Origin: Oribacterium sp. oral taxon 102
Lineage (GTDB): Bacteria; Bacillota; Clostridia; Lachnospirales; Lachnospiraceae
Assembly: GCF_013394775.1 (NCBI RefSeq)
Contig: NZ_JABXYT010000001.1
Span: forward strand, 758,501 to 822,500
DNA length: 64,000 nt
Direction: 5' to 3'
Part shown: piece by piece, positions 8,213 to 17,240 of the stretch
Numbering within the stretch: position 1 is the stretch's first letter
How the letters are laid out: the number at the start of each line of letters is the position of its first letter
Notes under the pieces: model-generated
Databases searched by the model: none
Told to the model about the DNA's origin: nothing
The model's input: the letters and a program-made list of their open reading frames with translations, nothing else
Translations under genes and position numbers: made by a program

Positions 8213-10339
8213 ATGAGCGAGAGGGTGAATGTCACAGAGCTTTTCGGCATGAATGTGTTCAATGACAAGGTCATGCGGGAACGGCTTCCGAGGGAGGTGT
8301 ACCGGAGGCTGAAAAAGACCGTGAACGAGGGCTATGAGCTGGATCCGACGATTGCGGATTCTGTCGCGCAGGCGATGAAGGAGTGGGCGATCGAGAATGG
8401 AGCGACGCACTATACGCACTGGTTCCAGCCGCTGACCGGCATCACGGCGGAGAAGCATGATTCCTTCATTTCCGCACCGGACAGCGAGGGCAAGGTCATG
8501 ATGGAGTTCTCCGGCAAGGAGCTGGTTCGGAGCGAGACGGATGCCTCCTCCTTCCCCTCAGGCGGGCTGCGTGCGACCTTCGAGGCGCGCGGCTATACCG
8601 TATGGGACTGCACCAGCCCTGCCTTCCTCCGGCGGGAGGGAGAAGCGGTGACGCTCTGCATCCCGACGGCGTTCTGCTCCTATACGGGTGAAGCACTGGA
8701 TCAGAAGACCCCGCTGCTCCGCTCCATGCAGGCGGTCAACGAGCAGGCGCTCCGGGTGCTGCGTCTCTTCGGTAATACCAGCTCAAAGAATGTGAAGCCC
8801 TCCGTCGGTGCGGAGCAGGAGTATTTCCTGATCGACCGGGAGAAATATCTGAAACGGAAGGATCTGATCTATACCGGACGTACGCTCTTCGGCGTCATGC
8901 CGGCGAAGGGGCAGGAGCTGGACGATCATTACTTCGGCGTGATCCGGAAGCGGATCGCCGCCTTTATGCGGGATGTCGATCTCGAGCTCTGGAAGCTCGG
9001 CGTCAGCGCGAAGACGGAGCACAACGAGGCGGCTCCGGCACAGCATGAGCTCGCGCCGATCTATGACGAGGCGAACCTCGCTGCGGATCATAATCAGCTC
9101 GTGATGGAGACGCTGAAAAAGGCGGCGGGCAGGCATGGACTGGAATGCCTCCTGCATGAGAAACCGTTTGAGGGTGTGAACGGCTCCGGCAAGCACAATA
9201 ACTGGTCGCTGACGACGGACGACGGCATCAATCTGCTGAATCCGGGCGTCACGCCGCATGAAAACGTCCAGTTCCTGCTGGTGCTGTCCTGCATTCTGGC
9301 AGCGGTGGATATTCATGCCGACCTTCTCCGACTCTCCGCAGCGGATGTGGGAAACGATCACCGTCTCGGCGCAGACGAAGCACCGCCCGCGATCATCTCG
9401 GTTTTCCTCGGGACGCAGTTGGAGGATGTCGTGGAGCAGCTGATCGGCACCGGCTATGCGACGAATTCGAAGCGGGGGAAGAATCTGAAGACCGGTGTGA
9501 CTACGCTCCCGGATCTGGACGCGGATGTCACGGACCGGAACCGGACCTCGCCCTTTGCCTTCACCGGCAACAAGTTCGAGTTCCGTATGGTGGGCTCCTC
9601 GGACTCCATTGCCAGTACGAATACGATCCTGAATACCATCGTCGCGGAGCAGTTCAAGGCGGCGGCGGATCGGCTGGAAAACGCGGCGGATTTCCAGCTC
9701 GAGCTGCATGACCTGATCAAGGAGCTCCTGTCGAAGCACGAGAGGATTATCTTCAACGGCAACGGCTATTCCGAGGAGTGGGTCGCCGAAGCGGCACGGA
9801 GAGGCCTTCCGAATCTCCCCTCCATGGTGGATGCGATCCCGGCGCTGACGACGGAGAAGGCGATTCGCCTTTTCAGCGAATTTGACATCTATACGGAGAG
9901 CGAGCTCCGGAGCCGCAGCGCGGTGGAGTTCGAGCAGTATGCGAAGGTTATCAATATCGAGGCGCGCGCGATGATCAACATTGCCGGAAAGCAGATTATT
10001 CCGGCGGTAATCCGCTACAATACACGGCTCGCAGATTCCGTCAACAAGGTGCGCGCCGCCTGCGCGGAGGCGGATGTGTCAGTGCAGCTGGGGCTCCTGA
10101 CCCGCTCCTCCCGCCTCCTTCGTGAGCTGCAGGATCGGAGGGAGCAGCTGCTCTTTGATGTGGAGCGCTCCCTCCGGATCCGGGATGCCGAGGAACGGGC
10201 GCATGCCTACCACGACCTTGTGGCGGCGGACATGGAGGCGCTCCGTGCGCCGGCAGATCAGCTGGAGGGGATCGTGGACAAGGATCTTTGGCCCTTCCCG
10301 TCCTACGGCGACCTGATCTTCGAGGTCTCGGAGCAGTAG
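8213..10339 (+). CDS. glnN: Glutamine synthetase, type III
   Basis: 708 residues, the size of GSIII enzymes (about 700) and much longer than GSI. It makes glutamine from glutamate, ammonia and ATP in the cytoplasm. GSIII features: N-terminal [56 protein letters not shown], the ligand-bearing strand [33 protein letters not shown], and [12 protein letters not shown] chose ATG 8213 over the earlier GTG 8192 because GAGGAGAA sits just before 8213 and homologues start with this segment. The gene stands alone behind its own promoter. No adjacent PII or nitrogen regulator is visible. Confidence 0.95.
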   Translation: MSERVNVTELFGMNVFNDKVMRERLPREVYRRLKKTVNEGYELDPTIADSVAQAMKEWAIENGATHYTHWFQPLTGITAEKHDSFISAPDSEGKVMMEFSGKELVRSETDASSFPSGGLRATFEARGYTVWDCTSPAFLRREGEAVTLCIPTAFCSYTGEALDQKTPLLRSMQAVNEQALRVLRLFGNTSSKNVKPSVGAEQEYFLIDREKYLKRKDLIYTGRTLFGVMPAKGQELDDHYFGVIRKRIAAFMRDVDLELWKLGVSAKTEHNEAAPAQHELAPIYDEANLAADHNQLVMETLKKAAGRHGLECLLHEKPFEGVNGSGKHNNWSLTTDDGINLLNPGVTPHENVQFLLVLSCILAAVDIHADLLRLSAADVGNDHRLGADEAPPAIISVFLGTQLEDVVEQLIGTGYATNSKRGKNLKTGVTTLPDLDADVTDRNRTSPFAFTGNKFEFRMVGSSDSIASTNTILNTIVAEQFKAAADRLENAADFQLELHDLIKELLSKHERIIFNGNGYSEEWVAEAARRGLPNLPSMVDAIPALTTEKAIRLFSEFDIYTESELRSRSAVEFEQYAKVINIEARAMINIAGKQIIPAVIRYNTRLADSVNKVRAACAEADVSVQLGLLTRSSRLLRELQDRREQLLFDVERSLRIRDAEERAHAYHDLVAADMEALRAPADQLEGIVDKDLWPFPSYGDLIFEVSEQ

Positions 10340-10408
10340 GACATAGCATACGGGGGGTGTTCTGTGTGTATACATGCACATTCCGCATATGGCTTTCAAA
10401 TCATCCGC

Positions 10409-10437
10409 TTGCATTTCCGGTCTTTCAGTGCTAGAAT
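10409..10437 (+). promoter_or_regulatory. Probable promoter of the choline-phosphate gene
   Basis: TTGCAT (10409-10414), a 17-base spacer and TAGAAT (10432-10437) with an extended -10 TGC just before it. Transcription would start near 10444, about 70 bases before the chosen start of the next gene. Confidence 0.6.
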
Positions 10438-10513
10438 GTTCAAAAAGTTGGATGAGATATAAAATATGAACAAAAATACAAGGAAAACACAGAAACAAGG
10501 AGAAGAGACGGCG

Positions 10514-12409
10514 ATGAATGAGCTGATCATGGTACTGCGGACGCTTCTGGAGAAGCCGGAGTGTACGCAGCGGGAGCTGGCGAAGCTTCTCAGGATCTCT
10601 CTGGGAAAGCTGAACCAGCGTGTCGCAGCGGGTATTGCGGACGGCTATCTTCTCCGGGAGGAGGGGACGAAGCGCGGCAGACTCTGTGTCAGTGCGAAGG
10701 GGAGGGAGCTGCTCGGGGGGTATCGGGTCGATGCCGCCCTGATTCTCGCCTCCGGCTTCGGCTCCCGCTTCGTGCCGCTTACCTATGAGACGCCGAAGGG
10801 GCTTCTGGAGGTGCTCGGAGAGCGGATGATCGAGCGGCAGATCCGGCAGCTCCACGAGGCGGGGATCACCGACATCGCGATCATGGTCGGCTATCTGAAG
10901 GAGAAGTTCGACTATCTTGTAGACAAGTATGATCTGAAGCTGATCTACAATCCGGAGTATGCTGTGAAGAATACGCTGGCGACGGTCTGTCATGCGGCGG
11001 ACTTTCTTCGCGGGAAGAATTGCTACATCCTCTCCTCCGACAACTGGCTGCGGGAGAATCTCTATCATAGCTATGAGCCCTGCAGCTGGTACGCGGCGAG
11101 CTTCATGGCGGGAGAGACCCGGGAGTGGGCGATAGACTTCGGCAAGAATCGGGTGATCCGGGAAGTAAGGGTCGGAGGAGAGAATCAGTGGTGCATGTAC
11201 GGTCCGGTCTACCTCACGCGGGAGTTCACGGAGGCGTTCCTGCCGCTCGCCGCGGCGTATTACCGGATGCCGGGCACGGAGCAGTTCTACTGGGAGGATG
11301 TGCTGATCCGGAATCTCCGGAGACTGCCGGAGCTTCATGCGAATATGCAGGAGGAGAACGTCATCTATGAATTTGAGAATCTGGAGGAGCTGCGGGAATT
11401 TGACGAGAGGTATCTGCATCATTCCGGCTCAGAGGCGATGCGGCTGGTGTCCCGCGGCATGGGGATTCCCGAATCGGACATTATCAACATTCGCTGCCTG
11501 AAGGCAGGGATGACCAACAAGTCGTGGCTTTTCTCCGTTTCGGAGCGTTCCGCCTCGGCAGGATACCGCGGACAGTCCTATATCTGCCGGATTCCGGGGC
11601 CGGGCACGGAGCAGCTCATCAAGCGGGAGGAGGAGGCAGCGGTCTACGAGGCGGTGTCGGCGCTCGGCATCACGGAGGATATTGTCTATTTCGACCGGAA
11701 GAGCGGCTATAAGCTGTCCCGCTATTATGAAGGCGCGCGGAATGCGGATTTCTCGAAGCCGGAAGAGAGATACGCCTGTATGGCGATGCTGAAGCGTCTG
11801 CATAATTCCGGCATCTCACTTCCCCATGCCTTCGATATTCGGGAGCGGCTCCGGCATTACGAGGCGCTTTGTCTCCGAAACGGACATGAGATCGGCTTCG
11901 AGGACTATCCGAAGATCCGGATGCAGGCAGACTCGGTGCTCGCCTATCTGGACGGGCTCTCCCGCGAGAGGACGATTTGCCACATCGACTCGGTGCAGGA
12001 CAATTTTCTCTTCACCGGAGAAGGGCTCCGGATGATCGACTGGGAGTACAGCGGTATGGCGGATCCCCTCATCGATATCGCGATGTCGGCAATTTATTCC
12101 TACATGAGCTTCGCAGAGGCGGAGGAGCTGCTCGCGGATTACCTCGCTGCACCGCTCTCCGGCGCAGCGGAGACGGCCCTTCCGGGAGAGAAGACATTCC
12201 CCGAGCGGGGGATTGCCGTGCAGGGAGCGGCGTTTCCGGAGCTGTCGGATATCGTCACGGCATATATGGGACTGGGGGGGCTGCTTTGGGCGCTCTGGGG
12301 TATGTATAAAATCTCCCTCGGGGAGAGCTTCGGGGAGTATACGCTCCGGATGTACCGCTACTTCAAGAATGCGTACCGGCGGCTCACGGAGCATGGCAGA
12401 CTCGGATGA
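10514..12409 (+). CDS. Fusion: winged-helix domain, phosphocholine cytidylyltransferase (LicC-like), choline kinase (LicA-like)
   Basis: 631 residues with three parts. Residues 1-70 look like a MarR-like winged helix (CTQRELAKLLRISLGKLNQRV, then a KRGRLCVSAKGRELL wing). Residues ~72-290 are a nucleotidyltransferase: AALILASGFGSRFVPLTYETPKGLLEV near the N-terminus, then SSDNW. Residues ~320-610 are a choline/ethanolamine kinase fold with H490xD492xxxxN497 and metal-binding D509 in MIDWEYSG. Together these would phosphorylate choline and activate it to CDP-choline for decorating wall or membrane glycopolymers. ATG 10514 is preferred over 10466 because AAGGAGAAGAG lies upstream of 10514 and homology starts there. 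The next gene encodes choline-binding-type repeats, which supports this role. No LicD transferase is in the window. Confidence 0.82.
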   Translation: MNELIMVLRTLLEKPECTQRELAKLLRISLGKLNQRVAAGIADGYLLREEGTKRGRLCVSAKGRELLGGYRVDAALILASGFGSRFVPLTYETPKGLLEVLGERMIERQIRQLHEAGITDIAIMVGYLKEKFDYLVDKYDLKLIYNPEYAVKNTLATVCHAADFLRGKNCYILSSDNWLRENLYHSYEPCSWYAASFMAGETREWAIDFGKNRVIREVRVGGENQWCMYGPVYLTREFTEAFLPLAAAYYRMPGTEQFYWEDVLIRNLRRLPELHANMQEENVIYEFENLEELREFDERYLHHSGSEAMRLVSRGMGIPESDIINIRCLKAGMTNKSWLFSVSERSASAGYRGQSYICRIPGPGTEQLIKREEEAAVYEAVSALGITEDIVYFDRKSGYKLSRYYEGARNADFSKPEERYACMAMLKRLHNSGISLPHAFDIRERLRHYEALCLRNGHEIGFEDYPKIRMQADSVLAYLDGLSRERTICHIDSVQDNFLFTGEGLRMIDWEYSGMADPLIDIAMSAIYSYMSFAEAEELLADYLAAPLSGAAETALPGEKTFPERGIAVQGAAFPELSDIVTAYMGLGGLLWALWGMYKISLGESFGEYTLRMYRYFKNAYRRLTEHGRLG

Positions 12410-12536
12410 AATCTTACAGAAAAATCAGAAAAATTAAGGGGAAAGAAAGGGACAGACAGCGGAGAGTGTGCTATCTTATGAATAGAGAATTCAGAATCTG
12501 AGGAGTTGCTTTCCTGGATGGTTTGGAGGGAATGAG

Positions 12537-13733
12537 ATGAGACTTTCGAGACGGCTTTCCGCCCTGCTGCTGTGTACGGCGCTTTCGCTGTCGGCATGGT
12601 CCGGCGCAGCGTACGCAGGCTGGGGACAGGAGAATGGGAAATACTATTATGTCGATGATTCCACGAACAAGCGGATTACCGGGAAGTGGATTCATACCTC
12701 TTCCGGCTACTATTATATCGGCTCCGACGGCTATACGGTGACGGGCTGGAAGAAGATCAACAATAACTGGCACTATTTCCGCGACTCCGGGCTGATGGCG
12801 ACGGGCTGGCGTCAGATCGGCACAGACTGGTACTATCTCCGTTCCGACGGTGTGATGCAGACCGGCTGGCTGAAGACGGAGCGGAACGGTGCGACCGTCT
12901 GGTATTATCTGAAGGCGAGCGGCGTTATGGCGACGGGCTGGCGGCAGATCAATAAAAAATGGTATTACTTCGGCACAGAGGACGGCGTGATGCTCTCGAA
13001 TACCTGGGTCAAGCTGAAGGAGAAGTGGTACCATTTCGGCACAGACGGCGCGATGGATACCGGCTGGTACAAGCAGGACAACAGCTACTACTATCTGAAC
13101 GGCAGCGACGGGCAGATGGAGACCGGCTGGAAGACGGACACCGAGGGCAATAAGTATTACATGAACCCGAACAACGGGATCATGAGCACCGGCTGGCAGA
13201 AGATCGAGAATGACTGGTACTACTTCACCGGCAATGGCAGGATGGTGAAGGGCTGGCTGCAGGACGGCAGCCGCTATTACTATCTAAGTGACGGCAAAAT
13301 GGCGGCGAACACGACGCTGGATATCGGCGGTACGAACTACAGCTTCGACAGCAGCGGTGCGGCGATCACAGCTCCGGCGAATGTTTCCTCTACGCAGGCG
13401 AACGCGCCGCAGTCCAGCAGCGGCAGCAGTACGCCAAACGGCGGGGGTACAACCACCACAACAACTACGACCACCACGACTACGACCACAGTCACCCCCG
13501 GCGGGGCAGGTGAAACCAATGCCGCTGACCAGCGCACAGGGCCGGGCGCATCGGGAAATGGCACAGCCGTTGTGCCGGGAGGGACGAGCGCCGGCTCGAA
13601 TGTGACGACAGTACCGGGCGGAAATACCGGCAGTGCACCGAACGGGACGACGAACCCCGCGATCCACAGCAGCTCCGGAAACAGCGGGAATACCGGTGCG
13701 CTGATCGAAGGCAGCACGACAGGCCCGAAGTAA
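12537..13733 (+). CDS. Secreted choline-binding-repeat surface protein with Thr/Gly-rich tail
   Basis: 398 residues. A signal peptide (residues 1-27: basic start, hydrophobic core, ending GAAYA before GW) is followed by about 11 tandem cell-wall-binding repeats of about 20 residues with the pattern W-x4-6-W/YYY-x4-G-x-M-xTG, to about residue 260. After that comes a low-complexity tail with 14 consecutive threonines (mixed codons, so not a simple slippage tract) and Gly/Ser/Asn/Pro-rich sequence. No catalytic domain or LPxTG anchor is seen. Such repeats bind phosphocholine on teichoic acids, or glucans in related proteins; the adjacent choline-activation gene favours phosphocholine. ATG 12537 has GGAGGG at 12525-12530. 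A clear terminator follows. Confidence 0.85.
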   Translation: MRLSRRLSALLLCTALSLSAWSGAAYAGWGQENGKYYYVDDSTNKRITGKWIHTSSGYYYIGSDGYTVTGWKKINNNWHYFRDSGLMATGWRQIGTDWYYLRSDGVMQTGWLKTERNGATVWYYLKASGVMATGWRQINKKWYYFGTEDGVMLSNTWVKLKEKWYHFGTDGAMDTGWYKQDNSYYYLNGSDGQMETGWKTDTEGNKYYMNPNNGIMSTGWQKIENDWYYFTGNGRMVKGWLQDGSRYYYLSDGKMAANTTLDIGGTNYSFDSSGAAITAPANVSSTQANAPQSSSGSSTPNGGGTTTTTTTTTTTTTTVTPGGAGETNAADQRTGPGASGNGTAVVPGGTSAGSNVTTVPGGNTGSAPNGTTNPAIHSSSGNSGNTGALIEGSTTGPK

Positions 13734-13796
13734 AGGCAGGGAGCCTGGCGGATATCCTTGGTTCAGACAGAGGGCGATACTGCTGCAAACAGAGCA

Positions 13797-13834
13797 GGAG
13801 AAGGGATACAGGAATGGATCCTTTCTCCTTTTTT
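13797..13834 (+). terminator. Rho-independent terminator after the choline-binding protein gene
   Basis: An 11-bp stem (13797-13807 with 13818-13828, one G-U pair) followed by six T residues. It ends the transcript about 64 bases after the stop codon. Confidence 0.9.
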
Positions 13835-13857
13835 CTTTCGTTTGTGCTGCGGAAATG

Positions 13858-13866
13858 TGTTATACT
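13858..13866 (+). promoter_or_regulatory. Extended -10 promoter before the BMP-like gene
   Basis: TGT immediately followed by TATACT (13861-13866), 30 bases before the next start codon and behind a terminator. No convincing -35 element is seen, which is common for extended -10 promoters. Confidence 0.5.
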
Positions 13867-13895
13867 GGTATATATCCGCAGGAGGGGGACGGCAA

Positions 13896-15809
13896 ATGAC
13901 GGAGGAATATCAGGAGGCGAAGAAGCTGGGGGACTGGGCGTATCGGCGCGCGGTTCTGTTCGGGAAATATCCGTACCTGCCGGCATTGGACGATATCGTG
14001 AAGCCGGAGGATGTACAGGGGGAGAACCGGCTGGGCGTGTTGGAGATCCCGATCGACGATATCGTCGGGACGAAAACTGCGGGACGGCAGCAGGCCTTCG
14101 CGGACAATTTCATGCCGCTTCTGGGGGTTCGTACGGAATTCGCGATGAAGTGGACGCACCTCTATGAGTCTGCGGTGAACGAGGGGATACGCGATCCGAT
14201 TCTGGTCTATGAGTATCTACGCAAGTTCTACGTACAGGAGGGAAACAAGCGGGTTTCCGTGATGAAGTACAATAAGGCAGGCTCCATTCCCGCGAATGTG
14301 ATCCGGGTCATGCCGGTTCGGACGGAAGAGAAGGAAAACCGGCTCTACTATGAATTCGTGGAGTTTTTTCGTGCTGCGCGAATGTATTCCATCACGTTCT
14401 CCGAGCCGGGAGGCTACGAGCGGCTCCAGAAGCTCTGCGGCATGGAGCCGGGGGAGCTGTGGCCGGAGGAGCTTCGCAAGGATGTACACGCAAGCTTCGA
14501 GCGCTTTCGGGAGCAATATACGGAGCGGGGCGGCGGGAAGCTCGAGATCACGGCGGGAGACGCCTTTCTGATCTATCTGAATGTCTATGGCTTCGCCAGT
14601 CTCCGGGACGGAGGAACGCAGGAGATTCAGGAGAATATCGAGAAGGTATGGAAGGAGTACCTGAAGTCTGCCGGAGAGGTCACGCTGGTGCAGACTCCTA
14701 CCGAGGTTCGGCGGAGCGGCAGCGCGCTTCCGTTTCTGTCCGCGCCGCTGGCGGTGCGGAAGCAGCCTCTGCGGATCGCCTTTCTCTACGAGCAGGACAT
14801 CGAGGTTTCGAGCTGGACCTATGCGCATGAGCTGGGAAGAAACTATCTGAATGAGAAATTCCGGGAGCGGGTGGAGACCTGGAAGTATGAGAATTGCCGG
14901 GATGAAGCGGCGGTCAGCGCTGCGATCCGGAACGCCGCGGAGCGGGGCGCCGACATTATCTTCACGACGGCGGGAACGATGATGGAGGTGGCGGTCAAGA
15001 TGGCGATCGCGTATCCGGACATCCGCATCCTGAACTGTTCGGTGCATGCCTCCTACAATTCGATCCGGAGCTATTACGGCAGGATGTACGAGGCGAAATA
15101 CCTGATGGGCGCGCTGGCGGCGTCGGTGACGGAGGGCAATGACATCGGCTATGCGGAGCTTTGCCCGCTCTACGGCACGCTCGCGAATATCAATGCCTTC
15201 GCGCTCGGTGCACAGCTGATCAACCCTTGGGCACGTGTGCACCTCCGCTGGAGAGGCAGGCGGGACGACGACTGGAAGCGGTACTTCCGGGAGAAGGGCA
15301 TCACGACGATTTCCGGGCAGGAATTCTCCCGCGCAGACAGACCCTCCCGGGAATACGGGCTTTATATTTCCGTGGACGGGGAGCTCGTGACCAATCTCGC
15401 AGCGCCGGTATTCGACTGGGGGAAGTATTACGAGCTTCTGGTCAATTCCGTCATGGAGGGCTCCTTCGAGGAGAGCCGGCTCGCCAGATCGCATCAGGCG
15501 CTCAACTATTGGTACGGACTTCGGGAGGGGGTCATCGACATCCTGCTCTCGGGAGAGCTGAACTACAGCTCGCGGAAGCTGATTGAGCTTCTCAGGAGAG
15601 AGATCATTCTGGAGCGGCTCAGCCCGTTCCATGGCGAGCTGCACAGTCAGGAGGGGCTGATCCAGGACGACGCGGCGGGCAGTCTCGGTGCGGAGGAAAT
15701 CGTGAATATGCGCTGGCTGAACGACAATGTCATCGGCGAGCTGCCGAAGCTCACGGAGTTTACGGAGCCGGTGCAGGAGCTGATTCGGGCGGGAGGCTTT
15801 CTGACATGA
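13896..15809 (+). CDS. Cytosolic two-domain protein: ParB-like N-terminus fused to a BMP/PnrA-type ligand-binding domain
   Basis: 637 residues. Residues ~45-160 resemble a ParB/sulfiredoxin-like fold (GVLEIPIDDIVGTKTAGRQQ and YVQEGNKRVSVMKY, an EGNKR signature). Residues ~290-590 resemble the basic membrane protein (Med/PnrA) periplasmic-binding fold: PLRIAFLYEQ, WTYAHELGRNYLNEKF, GADIIFTTAGTMMEVAVKMA, RMYEAKYLMGALAA, GYAELCPLYGTLANINAFALGA. BMP proteins are normally exported nucleoside-binding lipoproteins, but there is no signal peptide or lipobox here, so it should act in the cytoplasm. ATG 13896 follows GGAGGGGG; a longer frame from 13758 overlaps the terminator and is rejected. It overlaps the next gene by 4 bases (ATGA). 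A ligand sensor is a guess. Confidence 0.7.
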   Translation: MTEEYQEAKKLGDWAYRRAVLFGKYPYLPALDDIVKPEDVQGENRLGVLEIPIDDIVGTKTAGRQQAFADNFMPLLGVRTEFAMKWTHLYESAVNEGIRDPILVYEYLRKFYVQEGNKRVSVMKYNKAGSIPANVIRVMPVRTEEKENRLYYEFVEFFRAARMYSITFSEPGGYERLQKLCGMEPGELWPEELRKDVHASFERFREQYTERGGGKLEITAGDAFLIYLNVYGFASLRDGGTQEIQENIEKVWKEYLKSAGEVTLVQTPTEVRRSGSALPFLSAPLAVRKQPLRIAFLYEQDIEVSSWTYAHELGRNYLNEKFRERVETWKYENCRDEAAVSAAIRNAAERGADIIFTTAGTMMEVAVKMAIAYPDIRILNCSVHASYNSIRSYYGRMYEAKYLMGALAASVTEGNDIGYAELCPLYGTLANINAFALGAQLINPWARVHLRWRGRRDDDWKRYFREKGITTISGQEFSRADRPSREYGLYISVDGELVTNLAAPVFDWGKYYELLVNSVMEGSFEESRLARSHQALNYWYGLREGVIDILLSGELNYSSRKLIELLRREIILERLSPFHGELHSQEGLIQDDAAGSLGAEEIVNMRWLNDNVIGELPKLTEFTEPVQELIRAGGFLT

Positions 15810-16516
15810 GGATACTGTTCATTGCGGATGAGGAATCCAAGTCCCTCTGGGATTATTTTGATAAGTCGAAGCTGCAGGGGATAGATCTGATTGTTTCATG
15901 CGGTGACCTGTGTCCGGAATATCTGCAGTTTCTGGTGACGATGGGGAGAGCGCCGCTGCTCTATGTGCATGGAAACCATGATAGCAGCTACGATTACCGT
16001 CCGCCGCTCGGCTGTGAATGCATCGAGGATCGGGTCTATGACTTCCATGGGCTTCGGATCCTCGGGCTGGGCGGCTCCATGCGCTACGGGAACGGAGTGT
16101 ACATGTATTCGGAGCGGGAGATGGCGAAGCGGGTGCAGCGGGTTCGGCGGGATATCGCGCTGAAGAATGGCTTCGATCTCCTGGTGACGCACGCGCCGGC
16201 AAAGGGCTACGGGGATCTCCCGGATCTTCCGCATCAGGGCTTCGTCTGCTTCGAGGAGCTTCTACGCCGCTATCATCCGAAATATATGGTGCACGGGCAT
16301 GTCCATGCCAGCTACGGGGACTTCCGGCGGGAACGGGCACATTCGTGCGGGACACGGATTATCAACGCCTATGAGAAATATATTCTGGAGATCGGAAAGG
16401 ACGAATATCCGGCGGAGGGAAAGACCGGCTCGCTGCTCTATGACCTCTACAAGCAGGTTTCGCAGCAGAGAGAGCGGAGGAGCTCCCATGTAAGTTTTGG
16501 AGGAGAGCATGATTGA
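15806..16516 (+). CDS. Calcineurin-like metallophosphoesterase, translationally coupled to the BMP-fusion gene
   Basis: 236 residues. Metallophosphoesterase motifs: IVSCGDL (GD motif, ~33-36), YVHGNHD (GNHD, ~58-61), LLVTHAP, and MVHGHVHASYG near the C-terminus. The first motif, normally DxH, reads ADEES, so one usual metal ligand is replaced; it could still bind metal with D/E. The ATG overlaps the stop of the preceding gene (ATGA), which points to translational coupling and a joint task. The substrate (nucleotide, phosphodiester or protein) cannot be read. The C-terminus overlaps the start of ung by 8 bases. Confidence 0.8.
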   Translation: MRILFIADEESKSLWDYFDKSKLQGIDLIVSCGDLCPEYLQFLVTMGRAPLLYVHGNHDSSYDYRPPLGCECIEDRVYDFHGLRILGLGGSMRYGNGVYMYSEREMAKRVQRVRRDIALKNGFDLLVTHAPAKGYGDLPDLPHQGFVCFEELLRRYHPKYMVHGHVHASYGDFRRERAHSCGTRIINAYEKYILEIGKDEYPAEGKTGSLLYDLYKQVSQQRERRSSHVSFGGEHD

Positions 16517-17177
16517 CAATGACTGGCTGCCGCCGATGAAGGCGGAGTTTGCGAAGCCGTATTACCGACGGCTCTACAATACAGTGAAGCGGGAGTATGA
16601 GACGCGGCGGATCTTTCCGGATGCGGGGGATATTTTCAACGCCTTCCGTTTCACGCCCCTCTCCGAGGTGAAGGTCGTGATTCTGGGGCAGGATCCCTAT
16701 CATAATGTGGGGCAGGCGCATGGACTCAGCTTCTCAGTCAAGCCGGGGGTGGAGATCCCGCCCTCTCTGAAAAATATTTATCAGGAGCTCCATGACGATC
16801 TGGGCTGTTATATCCCGAACAACGGGTATCTTCGGGCATGGGCGGAGCAGGGCGTGATGCTGCTGAATACAGTGCTCACGGTTCGTGCCCATGAGGCGAA
16901 TTCCCATCGGGGGATCGGATGGGAGGAGTTCACGGATGCGGCGATCCGGGTGCTTGCGGAGCAGGATCGTCCGATGGTATTCATCCTCTGGGGCAGTCCT
17001 GCGCAGAAAAAGGCGGAGATGCTTCATAATCCGAAGCATCTGGTGCTGAAGGCACCGCATCCGAGCCCGCTGAGCGCCTACCGCGGCTTCTTCGGCTCGA
17101 AGCCGTTTTCGAAGACGAATCGTTACCTCACAGAGCAAGGACTTTCGCCGATCAACTGGCAGATCGAAAACAGATAG
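16509..17177 (+). CDS. ung: Uracil-DNA glycosylase, family 1
   Basis: 222 residues, normal for the family. It removes uracil from DNA, starting base excision repair. Motif A is LGQDPYHNVGQAHGLSFSV with catalytic Asp62; the leucine-loop motif HPSPLSAYRG carries His184. ATG 16509 is chosen because GGAGG at 16499-16503 is correctly spaced; a TTG at 16497 lies inside that site. The start overlaps the end of the phosphoesterase gene by 8 bases, so the three genes 13896-17177 form an operon. Confidence 0.97.
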   Translation: MIDNDWLPPMKAEFAKPYYRRLYNTVKREYETRRIFPDAGDIFNAFRFTPLSEVKVVILGQDPYHNVGQAHGLSFSVKPGVEIPPSLKNIYQELHDDLGCYIPNNGYLRAWAEQGVMLLNTVLTVRAHEANSHRGIGWEEFTDAAIRVLAEQDRPMVFILWGSPAQKKAEMLHNPKHLVLKAPHPSPLSAYRGFFGSKPFSKTNRYLTEQGLSPINWQIENR

Positions 17178-17193
17178 CGCAGCTGCTTCAGAG

Positions 17194-17226
17194 GGCAGGA
17201 GGCTCGTCCTGCCGGATAACTTTTTT
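17194..17226 (+). terminator. Hairpin and T-run between ung and uppP
   Basis: A 7-bp stem GGCAGGA (17194-17200) with TCCTGCC (17207-17213), followed after 7 bases by TTTTTT (17221-17226). The gap before the T-run makes it a weak terminator; it may only partly separate ung from uppP. Confidence 0.45.
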
Positions 17227-17240
17227 ATAGAAGGAAAAAT

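Noticed and set aside
13437..13500. Poly-threonine tract as a phase-variable simple repeat
   Set aside because: The 14 threonines use mixed codons (ACA, ACC, ACG, ACT), so strand slippage of a uniform repeat is not expected.
13758..13895. Longer start for the BMP-like gene
   Set aside because: The added 46 codons run through a clear terminator and the promoter, and a strong ribosome binding site precedes ATG 13896.
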